Assembly: GCF_016649425.1 (NCBI RefSeq)
Contig: NZ_JADRCR010000001.1
Coordinates: 744,001 to 808,000, forward strand
Source of the DNA: Limnobaculum allomyrinae
GTDB lineage: Bacteria; Pseudomonadota; Gammaproteobacteria; Enterobacterales; Enterobacteriaceae
Length of the DNA stretch: 64,000 bases
Direction: 5' to 3'
The translations under genes were made by a program, and so were the position numbers. Positions 49,896 to 60,082 of the stretch are shown here, piece after piece (the stretch's first letter is position 1; each line of letters begins with the position of its first letter). The notes below the pieces were generated by a model. The model worked only from the letters and a program-made list of their open reading frames with translations. It was not told where the DNA came from and did no database searches.

Positions 49896-51230
49896 TTATG
49901 CCGTTACGGCTTGGTCTGTTTTTGCTTTTACCCGAGGAATTCGCATCGTGATAAGCAATACGCTGGAGATAACACACAGGATCGCTTCCACCACGAAGAC
50001 ACCATAAGATCCATAGGATTTGGCCACATACCCCAATCCTAAATTGGCGAAGAATCCTCCCAGGCTTGAGCAAGAGTTAATAACCGCGATGCTGATAGCT
50101 AAACCGGCAGGTGATAACAACATGGAAGGAATGGCCCAGAACGGGCCGTAATAACTAAGGATACCGACACCAAACAGCACCATGCCAAACATCCGAATCG
50201 ACATAGAATCAGCCGTAGCAATAACTAAAAACGCCGTAGCAATAACTAAAAACGCCGCGCCCGCCAATAGCATCGGTAATGCCGCATGAAATTTTCGTTC
50301 CCCCTGTTTATCCGAGTGCGCACCCCATAAAGGCATAGCAAACATAGCGCACAGGAAAGGTACCGCCATAATCAAACCGACATGGGTATCCGTCAGACCG
50401 GGAGCAAATCCTTTTACCTGCCCCGGCAACCAGTAGTTACTGGCCTGAGAAGCAGCCTGAACAAACATATAAACAAACGACAGACGCCATAAAATTGGAT
50501 TACGAATAATCTGCCAGAACGTCATTGAATTGCACGCGGATTGCCCCTGAGTTTCCGTGTTTAATTCAGCAATCAGCCAGGATTTTTGTTTGTCCGTTAA
50601 CCAGGGTGCATCCTGAGGGCGGTCATACAGTACATAAAAGGTCAGAACGCCAAGTAAAACCGTCGGTATACCTTCAATGGCAAATAGCCAGCGCCAGCCA
50701 GCATGGTCAAAGAAATTGGCGTGCTGGATAATCCATCCGGACATGGGTGCTGCCACTACGGAGGAAACTGCGATTGCCATCATAAACAGCGCCGTGACAC
50801 GGGCCCGCTCTTTGGCAGGAAACCAACAGGCAAGATAGTAAATCATCCCGGGGAAGAACCCGGCTTCAAATACCCCTAACAGCAAACGTGCCACCATCAG
50901 GTGTTCAAAGCTTTGGGCAAAAAATAGGAGTGTTGTCACCCCACCCCATGCAATCAGAATGAAACCAATCCATCTTCTGGCGCCTAACTTCTGAATCATC
51001 ATATTGCTGGGTATCTGGCAAACCAGATAAGAGATAAAGAATACCGATGCGAGTTGTCCAAACTGAACGCTGGAGATCCCTAAATCGACATTCATTTGTA
51101 AAGCGGCGAAACCGATATTAACCCGGTCCATGTAGTTGAAAAAATAAAGAATAAAGGCAAAAGGAATAATATGTCTGCCGATGGTTTTTAATGTGTCCCT
51201 GCCTGTCTGAACATTAGTTTGTCTCTCCAT
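49896..51230 (-). CDS. MFS transporter, anion:cation symporter family
   Basis: A 444-residue 12-helix permease of the ACS family (ExuT/GudP/phthalate-type). Typical motifs are FFNYMDRVNIGFAALQM in helix 1 and the helix 4-5 region LLGVFEAGFFPGMIYYLACW. It likely imports the substrate of the dehydratase, whose gene starts 44 nt downstream. An exact 21-bp tandem duplication (50212-50253) repeats seven residues, giving FLVIATAFLVIATA inside a membrane segment. Reading frame is kept, but effect on folding is uncertain. Confidence 0.88.
   Translation of the reverse strand: MERQTNVQTGRDTLKTIGRHIIPFAFILYFFNYMDRVNIGFAALQMNVDLGISSVQFGQLASVFFISYLVCQIPSNMMIQKLGARRWIGFILIAWGGVTTLLFFAQSFEHLMVARLLLGVFEAGFFPGMIYYLACWFPAKERARVTALFMMAIAVSSVVAAPMSGWIIQHANFFDHAGWRWLFAIEGIPTVLLGVLTFYVLYDRPQDAPWLTDKQKSWLIAELNTETQGQSACNSMTFWQIIRNPILWRLSFVYMFVQAASQASNYWLPGQVKGFAPGLTDTHVGLIMAVPFLCAMFAMPLWGAHSDKQGERKFHAALPMLLAGAAFLVIATAFLVIATADSMSIRMFGMVLFGVGILSYYGPFWAIPSMLLSPAGLAISIAVINSCSSLGGFFANLGLGYVAKSYGSYGVFVVEAILCVISSVLLITMRIPRVKAKTDQAVTA
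50212..50253. repeat. Exact 21-bp in-frame tandem duplication within the MFS gene
   Basis: Two adjacent identical 21-bp copies (50212-50232 and 50233-50253, each beginning GCCGTAGCAATAAC on the plus strand). They encode a repeated seven-residue hydrophobic segment. Perfect identity suggests a recent slippage event or an assembly artefact. Confidence 0.9.
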
Positions 51231-51302
51231 ACCTCACTATCCTCATTCTTATTGTCAGGAAATGAGATACCAAACTAATTGAAAAAACCTCGCTGTGCTT
51301 AC

Positions 51303-51338
51303 GCTGATATATGATATCTCAGTACATCATATATCAGC
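51303..51338. promoter_or_regulatory. 13-bp inverted repeat, possible regulator operator
   Basis: Perfect arms GCTGATATATGAT (51303-51315) and ATCATATATCAGC (51326-51338) flank a 10-nt centre. A further TGATATATG lies at 51361-51369. The repeat sits 73 nt upstream of the MFS start, in the position of a promoter operator for the acid-sugar cassette. The GntR protein of the cassette is the natural candidate to bind it. Confidence 0.5.
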
Positions 51339-51446
51339 TCAAATATTGACCAGCTTTGCTTTGATATATGTTCTGTTGCCCCCTTCTCTTCTGATGATTC
51401 TTACCAGTCGTGGCTTTATCAAACAAAAATTTAACATATCTCAGAC

Positions 51447-51464
51447 TTGGCACGCACCTTGCTA
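51447..51464 (+). promoter_or_regulatory. Sigma-54 promoter reading toward gltI
   Basis: TTGGCACGCACCTTGCTA fits the sigma-54 consensus (YTGGCACG-N4-TTGCW) completely, with GG at 51449-51450 and GC at 51461-51462 separated by exactly 10 nt. The predicted transcription start is near 51474, about 270 nt before gltI, with no other gene between. Confidence 0.7.
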
Positions 51465-51530
51465 CATATCTATTGAAGCCGGATAAAAGGTGAAAATAAT
51501 CCTGAAATTTCTGGTTGTTAAAGACGGAAT

Positions 51531-51595
51531 GCACCAATAGGGTGCAAATTTGCACTAAAAGCAAGCATATCTGTGAATTCGCTCACTAATGGTGC
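51531..51595. promoter_or_regulatory. NtrC-like sites in the gltI leader
   Basis: GCACCAATAGGGTGC (51531-51545) differs by one base from GCACCA-N3-TGGTGC, the NtrC site. A weaker half-conserved copy lies at 51581-51595 (right half TGGTGC exact), 50 bp away. Between them is a perfect 14-bp palindrome, GTGCAAATTTGCAC (51542-51555). These lie downstream of the predicted sigma-54 start, an unusual place for enhancers. Confidence 0.45.
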
Positions 51596-51742
51596 AAATT
51601 ACTGGTAAACAAGGTGTTAATTGTTTTACACAAACACAGCATTAAACTACATTTTAATTACATCATTGGCGGTCTTCTGACTGACTGATGGGCAACAAAA
51701 AACGGTTACAACATCATACTGATAACAACGAAGGAGTAAGTC

Positions 51743-52639
51743 ATGCAATTACGCAAGTTAGCACTACCGCTAGTTTTAATGGGTCTGACAAGTACGGCGC
51801 TCCACGCAGAGGATTTGGATGGTACACTGAAGAAGATTAAAGACACGGGAGTCATCACCGTTGGTCACCGGGAATCTTCTGTTCCTTTCTCTTACTATGA
51901 TAATCAGCAGAATGTTGTCGGTTATTCACAAGACTACTCCAACCTGATTGTTGATGCGGTTAAAAAGAAACTGGACTTACCAAACCTTCAGATCAAATTA
52001 ATTCCGATTACCTCGCAAAACCGTATTCCATTGTTGCAGAACGGTACTTTTGATTTTGAATGTGGTTCAACCACCAACAACGTAGAGCGTCAGAAGCAAG
52101 TTGATTTCTCTAACACCCTGTTTGTGGTAGGTACCCGCCTTCTAACCAAAAAAGATTCTGGCATCAAAGAGTTTGCCGATCTGAAAGATAAAAACGTTGC
52201 GGTCACCTCAGGCACTACCTCAGAAACTATTCTGAACAAGCTGAACGACTCCGACAAATTGAACATGAAAATCATCAGTGCTAAAGACCACGGTGATGCA
52301 TTCCGTACCGTGGAAAGTGGCCGTGCTGTCGCCTTCATGATGGATGATGCACTACTGGCGGGCGAAAGAGCAAAATCGAAAAAACCTGATCAGTGGGAAA
52401 TTGTTGCTAAACCACAATCATTTGAAGCCTACGGTTGTATGCTGCGTAAAGGTGATGCTCAGTTTAAAAAGCTGATGGATGAAACCATTGCTCAAGCGCA
52501 AACCTCTGGCGCAGCAGAAAAATCTTATGACAAATGGTTCAAACAGCCTATTCCACCGAAGAATCTGAACATGAACTTCGAACTGTCAGAAGATATGAAA
52601 AAACTGTTTAAAGCACCGAACGATAAAGCCCTGAACTAA
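51743..52639 (+). CDS. gltI: Glutamate/aspartate periplasmic binding protein
   Basis: Substrate-binding protein of the GltIJKL ABC importer. The signal peptide is MQLRKLALPLVLMGLTSTAL with likely cleavage after LHA. The mature domain shows VITVGHRESSVPFSYYD and the ligand-binding FECGSTTNN. The 298 residues compare with 302 in E. coli. GAAGGAG upstream of ATG supports the start. It is first in the operon, separated from gltJ by 97 nt carrying a hairpin. Confidence 0.96.
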   Translation: MQLRKLALPLVLMGLTSTALHAEDLDGTLKKIKDTGVITVGHRESSVPFSYYDNQQNVVGYSQDYSNLIVDAVKKKLDLPNLQIKLIPITSQNRIPLLQNGTFDFECGSTTNNVERQKQVDFSNTLFVVGTRLLTKKDSGIKEFADLKDKNVAVTSGTTSETILNKLNDSDKLNMKIISAKDHGDAFRTVESGRAVAFMMDDALLAGERAKSKKPDQWEIVAKPQSFEAYGCMLRKGDAQFKKLMDETIAQAQTSGAAEKSYDKWFKQPIPPKNLNMNFELSEDMKKLFKAPNDKALN

Positions 52640-52675
52640 CAGAGTTACATCGCAGTTATCGGCTCTAGGTTGGCT

Positions 52676-52703
52676 CCCATTACGTCCAATTTGGCGTAAT
52701 GGG
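52676..52703 (+). ncRNA. Hairpin at the SroC position, gltI-gltJ gap
   Basis: A perfect 9-bp stem (CCCATTACG at 52676-52684, CGTAATGGG at 52695-52703) with a 10-nt loop. In E. coli and Salmonella the sRNA SroC, a GcvB sponge, is processed from this intercistronic region. Only position and hairpin support an sRNA here; it may be just a processing or attenuating stem. Confidence 0.3.
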
Positions 52704-52736
52704 ATGTCAATAAAAAGAAATAATAAGGGCTAAGTT

Positions 52737-53474
52737 ATGTTTGGAAACTGGAATTGGGGAATATTCTTAGAACAAGCCCCGTTTGGAAATACTACCTATC
52801 TGGATTGGCTATGGGCCGGTTTTCAGGTCACGGTAGCACTATCCATATGCTCATGGATTCTGGCGTTTATTCTGGGATCGCTGTTTGGTATTTTACGCAC
52901 TGTTCCTAACCGTGTACTTTCCGGAATGGGAACCCTGTATGTTGCGCTATTTCGCAATGTGCCATTAATTGTACAATTCTTTATCTGGTATCTGTTGGTG
53001 CCTGAACTATTACCGGCATCTATTGGTGATTGGTTTAAAGGGGACTTGGATCCAAATATTCAATTCTTTGTGGTCTCTGTCTGCTGTCTGGGCTTCTTTA
53101 CCGGTGCCCGTGTGTGCGAACAGGTCAGAACCGCGATTCAGTCACTGCCTCGTGGACAAAGAGGTGCTGCGCTGGCATTAGGGTTAACCCTGCCTCAGGC
53201 ATATCGCCATGTGCTGTTACCTAACGCTTATCGCATCATTATTCCACCGTTGACCTCTGAAATGCTTAACATGGTGAAAAACTCCGCCGTGGCATCAACC
53301 ATTGGTCTGATTGAACTTTCCGCACAGGCCAATAAGCTGCTGGAGTACTCCGGTTACGCCTATGAATCCTTCCTTGCTGTCACCATCGCTTACGTACTGA
53401 TTAATATTGTGGTTATGCGACTGATGAAGCTGGTTGAGAAGAAAACCCGTCTGCCTGGCACCTTTGGAGGATAA
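52737..53474 (+). CDS. gltJ: Glutamate/aspartate ABC permease GltJ
   Basis: HisM-type permease of 245 residues (E. coli 246) with an N-terminal extension [18 protein letters not shown] and about five helices. The EAA loop is [20 protein letters not shown]. Its TAA overlaps the gltK start region, indicating translational coupling. Confidence 0.96.
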   Translation: MFGNWNWGIFLEQAPFGNTTYLDWLWAGFQVTVALSICSWILAFILGSLFGILRTVPNRVLSGMGTLYVALFRNVPLIVQFFIWYLLVPELLPASIGDWFKGDLDPNIQFFVVSVCCLGFFTGARVCEQVRTAIQSLPRGQRGAALALGLTLPQAYRHVLLPNAYRIIIPPLTSEMLNMVKNSAVASTIGLIELSAQANKLLEYSGYAYESFLAVTIAYVLINIVVMRLMKLVEKKTRLPGTFGG

Positions 53475-53476
53475 TG

Positions 53477-54160
53477 ATGCTTGAATTTGACTGGAGTACC
53501 ATTATTCCAAGCATGCCTTATCTTTTAGAAGGCATGTGGGTGACGCTGAAAATTGCTATCAGCGCGATTGTTTTTGGTATTGCATGGGGAACCGCATTAG
53601 CAATCTTCCGCCTTGCACCACCGCCTTTCCGCTGGATTAGTATGTTGGCAGCGGCATACGTTAACACTTTCCGTTCCGTACCGCTGGTTATGGTACTGAT
53701 GTGGTTCTACCTGATTGTTCCTCAACTACTGCAAAAGTTTCTGGGACTGTCACCACAAACGGATATTCGTTTTATTTCTGCCGTTATCGCCTTCTCTCTG
53801 TTTGAAGCGGCTTACTACTCAGAAATTATTCGTGCCGGTTTACAGAGCGTTGCCCGCGGACAAAACTCCGCCGCACTGGCATTAGGCATGACGCCGTGGC
53901 AATCCATGCGTTTGATTATTCTGCCTCAGGCATTTAAAGCCATGACGCCACTATTGCTGACTCAGGGCATCATTCTGTTTCAGGATACTGCATTGGTGTA
54001 CGTTATCGGGCTGGCGGACTTCTTCCGCAGCGCGACTAACGTTGGTAAGACTTCCGGTACCGAAATTGAGATGGTTTTATTTGCCGGATTCGTCTACTTT
54101 ATTGTCTGTTTATCCGCCTCCTTACTTGTAACTTATTTGAAAAAAAGGACGACAGTTTGA
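53477..54160 (+). CDS. gltK: Glutamate/aspartate ABC permease GltK
   Basis: Second permease of the importer, with about five helices and the EAA loop [21 protein letters not shown] prefer ATG 53477 because GGAGG (53466-53470) is then six nt away; ATG 53474, overlapping the gltJ stop, is three nt away. The protein is 227 residues. Its TGA overlaps the gltL ATG. Confidence 0.95.
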   Translation: MLEFDWSTIIPSMPYLLEGMWVTLKIAISAIVFGIAWGTALAIFRLAPPPFRWISMLAAAYVNTFRSVPLVMVLMWFYLIVPQLLQKFLGLSPQTDIRFISAVIAFSLFEAAYYSEIIRAGLQSVARGQNSAALALGMTPWQSMRLIILPQAFKAMTPLLLTQGIILFQDTALVYVIGLADFFRSATNVGKTSGTEIEMVLFAGFVYFIVCLSASLLVTYLKKRTTV

Positions 54161-54885
54161 TGATTTCCTTAAAACATGTTTCTAAATGGTATGACCGTTT
54201 TCAGGTGTTGTCAGATTGCACAACCGAAGTGAACAAGGGTGAAGTGGTCGTAGTTTGTGGCCCTTCCGGTTCCGGTAAATCTACCCTGATTAAAACGGTT
54301 AACGGCCTTGAGCCAATTCAACAGGGAACTATTCTGGTTGATGGTATTGCGGTTAACGACCCTAAAACTAATCTGGCACAATTACGCGCTCGGGTTGGTA
54401 TGGTATTCCAGCACTTTGAACTGTTCCCGCACTTGTCAATCATTGAAAACCTGACGCTGGCACAAATTAAAGTACTTAACCGCAGTAAAGATGAGGCGCA
54501 AAAGAAAGGATTGGCGCTGTTGGATCGCGTTGGATTAACCAGCCATGCTAACAAGTTCCCAAGCCAGCTTTCTGGTGGACAGCAGCAACGCGTAGCCATT
54601 GCCCGTGCTTTATGCATGGATCCTATTGCCATGCTGTTTGATGAGCCAACTTCAGCACTCGATCCGGAAATGATTAACGAAGTTCTGGATGTTATGGTTG
54701 AACTGGCTTACGAAGGCATGACCATGATGGTGGTTACTCACGAAATGGGCTTCGCCAAAAAAGTAGCGCATCGAATTCTGTTTATGGATGAAGGTAAAAT
54801 CATTGAAGACACCAAAAAGGATGACTTCTTTAATAATCCTCAATCCGATCGCGCCAAAGATTTTCTGGCGAAAATTCTGCACTAA
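54160..54885 (+). CDS. gltL: Glutamate/aspartate ABC transporter ATPase GltL
   Basis: Nucleotide-binding subunit of polar-amino-acid type. Walker [10 protein letters not shown], signature [15 protein letters not shown], Walker [12 protein letters not shown] and the switch histidine in [10 protein letters not shown] are intact. The start at ATG 54160 gives 241 residues, the E. coli length, and overlaps the gltK stop (ATGA). Confidence 0.96.
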   Translation: MISLKHVSKWYDRFQVLSDCTTEVNKGEVVVVCGPSGSGKSTLIKTVNGLEPIQQGTILVDGIAVNDPKTNLAQLRARVGMVFQHFELFPHLSIIENLTLAQIKVLNRSKDEAQKKGLALLDRVGLTSHANKFPSQLSGGQQQRVAIARALCMDPIAMLFDEPTSALDPEMINEVLDVMVELAYEGMTMMVVTHEMGFAKKVAHRILFMDEGKIIEDTKKDDFFNNPQSDRAKDFLAKILH

Positions 54886-54906
54886 TATTAATATTAGTCC
54901 TTCACT

Positions 54907-54941
54907 GTACAAAGGCTCTGCAATTTGCAGAGCCTTTGTAC
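54907..54941 (+). terminator. Hairpin terminator of gltIJKL
   Basis: A near-perfect palindrome: arms GTACAAAGGCTCTGCAA (54907-54923) and its complement (54925-54941). The tail is only weakly T-rich. It lies 21 nt after gltL. Confidence 0.7.
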
Positions 54942-55058
54942 AACTAATCTACAAAATTCAGACAACAGCACATTAAGTCCTGTATAAACACACCACTTTG
55001 ATACACTTCCCACCTTGTTTTATTGTGCCAAAGAGCCTATTAATGATTGTAATTGTCT

Positions 55059-55706
55059 ATGCAAACTGAACTCTCAATCTTGTATCGTGCCATACAGCAA
55101 TTTTTGCTTTATTCGCTGGCTGCCGCGATAGCGACGGGAATGATGTTTCTTGACATTACGCTGGTCGGTAATCAATTGGATGAGCTCTCATTTGTTGAGA
55201 TCTCTCAGGAAACCATGCTTCTGATAAGCATTCTGTTGTTTCTGCGACTGGCATGGAAAAGAGTAGATATCAGAAATTCGAGTGTGCTGATTGCTGGCTT
55301 TTTTAGCTGTATGCTTATCCGTGAGTTCGATAGTGTTCTGGATATGATCCATCACGGCTTCTGGCTTTACCCTGCTTTACTGGTTACTGCCATTTGTCTG
55401 TTTTATGTCTCTTTCAATATTAAAAGCACATTGGTGCAACTGGTCAATTTTACCCGTTCACCCAACTACGGTTTTATGATCTCTGGTTTGGTATGCATCC
55501 TGATTTTTTCCCGGCTGTTTGGCATGAAATTCTTGTGGTACAACCTGCATCCTGAAGAGTCTCGCTTCTTAATGTATAACGTCAAAGCAGCCGTTGAAGA
55601 AGGCGCTGAGCTATTTGGCTACTCTCTCTGTCTGATTTCCAGTCTGTTTTACTATCGTGAACAACGTACATCACCAATACATTCATCTTCAGAATCTCAT
55701 AACTGA
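55059..55706 (+). CDS. Unrecognised inner-membrane protein
   Basis: A 215-residue protein with about six hydrophobic segments (around residues 14-32, 51-67, 76-90, 105-123, 140-157 and 185-200). Charged pairs sit within or near helices, such as LIREFDSVLDMIHH. No family is recognised and no E. coli gene occupies the gltL-leuS gap in this form. The start is uncertain: ATG 55059 and TTG 55053 are possible and neither has a good ribosome binding site. Low aromatic/polar bias and a long uninterrupted frame support a real gene. Confidence 0.7.
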   Translation: MQTELSILYRAIQQFLLYSLAAAIATGMMFLDITLVGNQLDELSFVEISQETMLLISILLFLRLAWKRVDIRNSSVLIAGFFSCMLIREFDSVLDMIHHGFWLYPALLVTAICLFYVSFNIKSTLVQLVNFTRSPNYGFMISGLVCILIFSRLFGMKFLWYNLHPEESRFLMYNVKAAVEEGAELFGYSLCLISSLFYYREQRTSPIHSSSESHN

Positions 55707-55878
55707 AGGTCATCCCCTGTTTTGCGATAAATATTTAACATAAAAATCATTTACCATGCTTTTGAGTATTGTTGAGGCCGACGCTTATCGGCTATCCTAT
55801 GGGGATCTATTTCCCAATTGCAGATAAATGCTACTGCCAGTCATTTAGCAAATTAAAACAGAAGGACGATGCGTCGCC

Positions 55879-58461
55879 ATGCAAGAGCAATACCGCCCGG
55901 AAGATATTGAATCTCACGTACAAAACCATTGGCAAGAAAATAAAACCTTTCAGGTCACCGAAGACCCAACGAAAGAAAAATATTATTGCCTCTCCATGTT
56001 GCCTTACCCTTCAGGGCGACTACATATGGGCCATGTGCGTAACTACACTATCGGCGACGTAATTTCTCGTTACCAGCGTATGCAGGGCAAAAACGTACTA
56101 CAGCCAATCGGCTGGGATGCGTTTGGTCTTCCTGCTGAAGGTGCCGCAGTTAAAAACAACACCGCTCCGGCACCCTGGACCTACGAAAATATTGCCTACA
56201 TGAAGAACCAGTTAAAGCTGTTAGGTTTTGGCTATGACTGGAGTCGTGAATTGGCCACCTGCGATCCTGATTACTATCGCTGGGAGCAATGGTTCTTCAC
56301 TAAGCTGTATGAAAAAGGCCTGGTTTATAAAAAAACCTCTGCGGTGAACTGGTGTCCAAACGACCAGACCGTACTGGCTAACGAACAGGTTATTGATGGC
56401 TGTTGCTGGCGTTGTGATACGCCAATTGAACGTAAAGAGATCCCACAGTGGTTTATTAAAATCACGGCCTATGCCGATCAGCTGTTAGACGATCTGGATA
56501 CTCTTGAAAGCTGGCCTGAGCAGGTTAAAACCATGCAACGCAACTGGATTGGCCGCTCCGAAGGGGTGGAAATCAAGTTTGCTGTCGATGGTTCTGATGA
56601 CAGCCTGTCGGTCTATACCACGCGTCCTGACACCTTTATGGGTGTGACTTATGTGGCTATTGCTGCTGGTCACCCACTGGCTGCTCTCGCTGCACAAAGC
56701 AACCCAGCGCTGAACGCATTTATTGATGAGTGCCGGAATACCAAAGTGGCAGAAGCCGAAATGGCAACCATGGAGAAAAAAGGGGTTGCTACCGGTCTCT
56801 ATGCTATTCATCCTTTGACCGGTGAAAAACTGGCTATCTGGATCGCCAACTTTGTACTGATGGATTACGGTACAGGCGCCGTTATGGCAGTTCCGGGTCA
56901 TGATGAACGCGACTGGGAATTTGCTACCAAATATAACCTGCCGATTAAGCCGGTCATTTTAACCGCAGAAGGGACAGAACCAGACTTAAGCCAGCAGGCA
57001 AGCACGGAAAAAGGCGTACTGTTTAACTCTGGTGAGTTTGACGGTCTGGATTATGAGGCAGGATTTAATGCGATTGCCGATAAGCTGGTCTCCATGAACG
57101 TAGGGGAGCGTAAAATTAATTACCGCCTGCGCGACTGGGGTGTCTCCCGTCAACGCTATTGGGGTGCACCAATTCCAATGATGACGCTGGAAGATGGTAC
57201 GGTTGTACCAACACCAGAAAATCAACTGCCGGTTATTCTGCCGGAAGATGTCACCATGAATGGTATCACCAGCCCAATTAAAGCCGATCCTGAATGGGCA
57301 AAAGCAACTTATAACGGGCAACCAGCGCTGCGTGAGACAGACACCTTTGACACCTTTATGGAGTCATCATGGTATTACGCGCGTTATACCTGCCCGCAAT
57401 ATGATAAAGGTATGCTGGACCCGGCAGCGGCCAACTATTGGCTACCGGTTGACCAATATGTTGGTGGTATTGAACACGCCATCATGCACCTGATGTATTT
57501 CCGTTTCTTCCACAAACTGTTGCGTGATGCCGGCATGGTTACTTCCGATGAGCCTGCTAAACGCCTGCTGTGTCAGGGAATGGTATTGGCGGATGCTTTC
57601 TATTATACCTCCGGCACCGGTGAACGAATCTGGATTGCGCCAAGTGAAGTCACCGTAGAACGTGATGATAAACAACGCATCGTTAAAGCCTTTGATAAAG
57701 AGGGTCGTGAACTGGTCTACAGTGGCATGGCTAAAATGTCGAAGTCTAAGAATAACGGCATCGACCCACAGGATATCGTGGAAAAATACGGTGCTGACAC
57801 CGTTCGTTTGTTCATGATGTTTGCTTCACCAGCAGAGATGACGCTGGAATGGCAAGAATCAGGGGTTGAAGGTGCTAACCGCTTCCTGAAACGTTTGTGG
57901 CGTCTGGCTTATGATCACTTGTCAAAAGGTGCCGTTGCCGAGCTGAATGTTGCCGCCCTGAACGATGAACAAAAAGCCCTGCGTCGTGACCTGCATAAAA
58001 CTATCGCTAAAGTGAATGATGACATTGGCCGTCGTCAGATTTTTAACACCGCGATTGCTGCCGTGATGGAGTTAATGAATAAGTTAACCCGCGCACCGCA
58101 AGAGAGCGAACAAGATCGTGCACTAATGCAGGAAGCCTTGCTGGCGGTTGTACGTCTGCTCTATCCATTTACCCCACATATCTGTTTCACCCTGTGGCAA
58201 TCGTTAGGTGGTCAGGGGGATATCGATTCATCACCATGGCCAGTTGCAGACGAAGCCGCTATGGTTGAGGACGAGAAGTTGGTCGTAGTTCAGGTTAATG
58301 GTAAAGTCCGGAGCAAAATCACTGTAGCCGCTGATATTACCGAAGAGCAGGTTAAGGCTATAGCGATGGCCGATCCTCAAATTGCTAAATATCTGGATGG
58401 TGTCACTCTTCGTAAAGTGATTTATGTTCCAGGAAAACTTTTAAATCTGGTTGTAGGTTAA
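55879..58461 (+). CDS. leuS: Leucyl-tRNA synthetase
   Basis: Class I synthetase of 860 residues, identical in length to E. coli. HMGH lies at 49-52 and KMSKS at 619-623. The CP1 editing domain includes [20 protein letters not shown]. Zinc-domain cysteines are visible in [10 protein letters not shown]...CCWRCDTP. An ATG with GAAGGACG upstream is used. It is followed closely by lptE, as in E. coli. Confidence 0.98.
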   Translation: MQEQYRPEDIESHVQNHWQENKTFQVTEDPTKEKYYCLSMLPYPSGRLHMGHVRNYTIGDVISRYQRMQGKNVLQPIGWDAFGLPAEGAAVKNNTAPAPWTYENIAYMKNQLKLLGFGYDWSRELATCDPDYYRWEQWFFTKLYEKGLVYKKTSAVNWCPNDQTVLANEQVIDGCCWRCDTPIERKEIPQWFIKITAYADQLLDDLDTLESWPEQVKTMQRNWIGRSEGVEIKFAVDGSDDSLSVYTTRPDTFMGVTYVAIAAGHPLAALAAQSNPALNAFIDECRNTKVAEAEMATMEKKGVATGLYAIHPLTGEKLAIWIANFVLMDYGTGAVMAVPGHDERDWEFATKYNLPIKPVILTAEGTEPDLSQQASTEKGVLFNSGEFDGLDYEAGFNAIADKLVSMNVGERKINYRLRDWGVSRQRYWGAPIPMMTLEDGTVVPTPENQLPVILPEDVTMNGITSPIKADPEWAKATYNGQPALRETDTFDTFMESSWYYARYTCPQYDKGMLDPAAANYWLPVDQYVGGIEHAIMHLMYFRFFHKLLRDAGMVTSDEPAKRLLCQGMVLADAFYYTSGTGERIWIAPSEVTVERDDKQRIVKAFDKEGRELVYSGMAKMSKSKNNGIDPQDIVEKYGADTVRLFMMFASPAEMTLEWQESGVEGANRFLKRLWRLAYDHLSKGAVAELNVAALNDEQKALRRDLHKTIAKVNDDIGRRQIFNTAIAAVMELMNKLTRAPQESEQDRALMQEALLAVVRLLYPFTPHICFTLWQSLGGQGDIDSSPWPVADEAAMVEDEKLVVVQVNGKVRSKITVAADITEEQVKAIAMADPQIAKYLDGVTLRKVIYVPGKLLNLVVG

Positions 58462-58475
58462 GCCAAGGAGTATAT

Positions 58476-59054
58476 GTGCGACATCCTATTGTAACAATCA
58501 TCATTGCTATGGCAGTGCTGGTCACTGCCGGATGCGGGTTTAACTTACGCGGTACTACCAATGTCCCTAGCGAGTTAAATACGCTGATTCTGGATACGTC
58601 TGACCCTTATGGCCCAATGACCAGGGCTGTACGTAGCCAGTTACGTCAAAGTGGTGTGACTATTGTTGATAGTTCAACGACTGATGAAAAAACCTTAAAG
58701 AGTACTCCATCTTTAAGATTGGGCGGTTTAGCTGCCAGTCAGGATACTGTTTCTATTTTCCAGAATGGTACTACTGCTGAGTATCAAATGGTTATGTACG
58801 CTAATGCCCAAGTAATGATTCCTGGGAAAGGTATTTACCCAATTGGTGCAAAAGTATTTCGTTCGTTCTTTGATAACCCATTAACTGCATTAGCAAAAGA
58901 TGCAGAACAGGAAATGCTTTATCAGGAAATGAGAGAACAACTGGCGCAACAGCTGGTACGTAAACTGATCACTGTTCAAACCACCGAACAACCAGAAGAT
59001 GAGTCAGACAATCAGCCGACTACACCCACTCGCGGTGCCGTAACGGTTCAATGA
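58476..59054 (+). CDS. lptE: LPS-assembly lipoprotein LptE
   Basis: Outer-membrane lipoprotein that plugs LptD and is needed for LPS export. The lipoprotein signal peptide ends VLVTAGC with lipidated Cys20. Core segments are [19 protein letters not shown] and [15 protein letters not shown]. The start is GTG 58476; an ATG two bases upstream is out of frame and ends after seven codons. AAGGAG precedes. The 192 residues compare with 193 in E. coli. Confidence 0.95.
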   Translation: MRHPIVTIIIAMAVLVTAGCGFNLRGTTNVPSELNTLILDTSDPYGPMTRAVRSQLRQSGVTIVDSSTTDEKTLKSTPSLRLGGLAASQDTVSIFQNGTTAEYQMVMYANAQVMIPGKGIYPIGAKVFRSFFDNPLTALAKDAEQEMLYQEMREQLAQQLVRKLITVQTTEQPEDESDNQPTTPTRGAVTVQ

Positions 59055-60082
59055 TTCGACTCTATCCTGAGCAACTTAACGCGCAGCTCCATGAGGGGCT
59101 GCGCAGTTGCTATCAACTTTATGGCAATGAACCCTTGTTGCTGGAAGAGAGTCAGGATGCGATTCGTCGGACTGCTTTAGCACAAGACTTTCATGAGAAT
59201 TTTAGCTACGACCTTAGTCCCCAAACTGATTGGGAATCTATCTTTACTGAATGTCAGTCTCTCAGTCTTTTCTCCAGCAAAAAAATATTTACCCTTCAGT
59301 TTCCTGAAAATGGTGCTAATGCGTCCATTGGCGAACAGCTAAAACAATTAGCGGCGCTGTTAAATCCGGATATTTTACTCATTCTACGCGGACCTAAGCT
59401 TACCAAAGCACAGGAAAATAGTGCCTGGTTTAAAACGCTGGGAGAACATAGCGTTTATGTCAGCTGTTTAACACCGGAGCAGGCTCATTTACCACGCTGG
59501 GTTGCTCAACGAGCCAAAACGTTTAAGTTAACAATCGATGAAGCAGCCATACAACTCTTGTGTTACTGCTATGAAGGTAATCTGCTGGCTCTATCTCAAG
59601 CACTTGAACGCCTTTCGCTGCTTTATCCCGATGGCAAGCTTACTTTACCACGCGTTGAGCAGGCAGTTAATGACGCGGCTCACTTCACGCCTTACCATTG
59701 GCTTGATGCCATTCTTGCGGGGAAAGCCAAAAGAGCATTTCATATTCTCCATCAGTTGCGTCTGGAAGAGACTGAGTCTCTGATTTTAATCCGCACGCTA
59801 CAACGAGAACTGCTGCATCTTTTGAGTTTACAAAGAAAAATGCAACAAACCCCACTCAGGACACTATTCGATCAACAAAAGATATGGCAAAATCGGCGCC
59901 CTTTGTTAACGCAAGCTTTACAGCGACTAACTGCGGTTCAATTGAATCAGGCTGTCGCCCTACTCACCCAGCTTGAGTTAATCGTCAAACAGGATTTTGG
60001 CCAGTCAATTTGGGATGGTCTGGAAAGTCTTATGATGCTGCTATGTGGCAAACCTTTATCTGAGGCGCGTTTAGATGTCTGA
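59051..60082 (+). CDS. holA: DNA polymerase III delta subunit
   Basis: Clamp-loader delta subunit that opens the beta clamp. The 343 residues equal E. coli HolA. The beta-interaction element [17 protein letters not shown] (around residue 70) and the AAA+-like C-terminal domains ([20 protein letters not shown]) are present. It overlaps lptE by four bases (ATGA) and nadD by eight. Confidence 0.97.
   Translation: MIRLYPEQLNAQLHEGLRSCYQLYGNEPLLLEESQDAIRRTALAQDFHENFSYDLSPQTDWESIFTECQSLSLFSSKKIFTLQFPENGANASIGEQLKQLAALLNPDILLILRGPKLTKAQENSAWFKTLGEHSVYVSCLTPEQAHLPRWVAQRAKTFKLTIDEAAIQLLCYCYEGNLLALSQALERLSLLYPDGKLTLPRVEQAVNDAAHFTPYHWLDAILAGKAKRAFHILHQLRLEETESLILIRTLQRELLHLLSLQRKMQQTPLRTLFDQQKIWQNRRPLLTQALQRLTAVQLNQAVALLTQLELIVKQDFGQSIWDGLESLMMLLCGKPLSEARLDV

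Noticed and set aside
51661-51690. Second sigma-54 promoter nearer gltI, downstream of the NtrC-like sites
   Set aside because: TTGGCGG occurs but there is no GC dinucleotide ten bases downstream, so the -24/-12 spacing fails.
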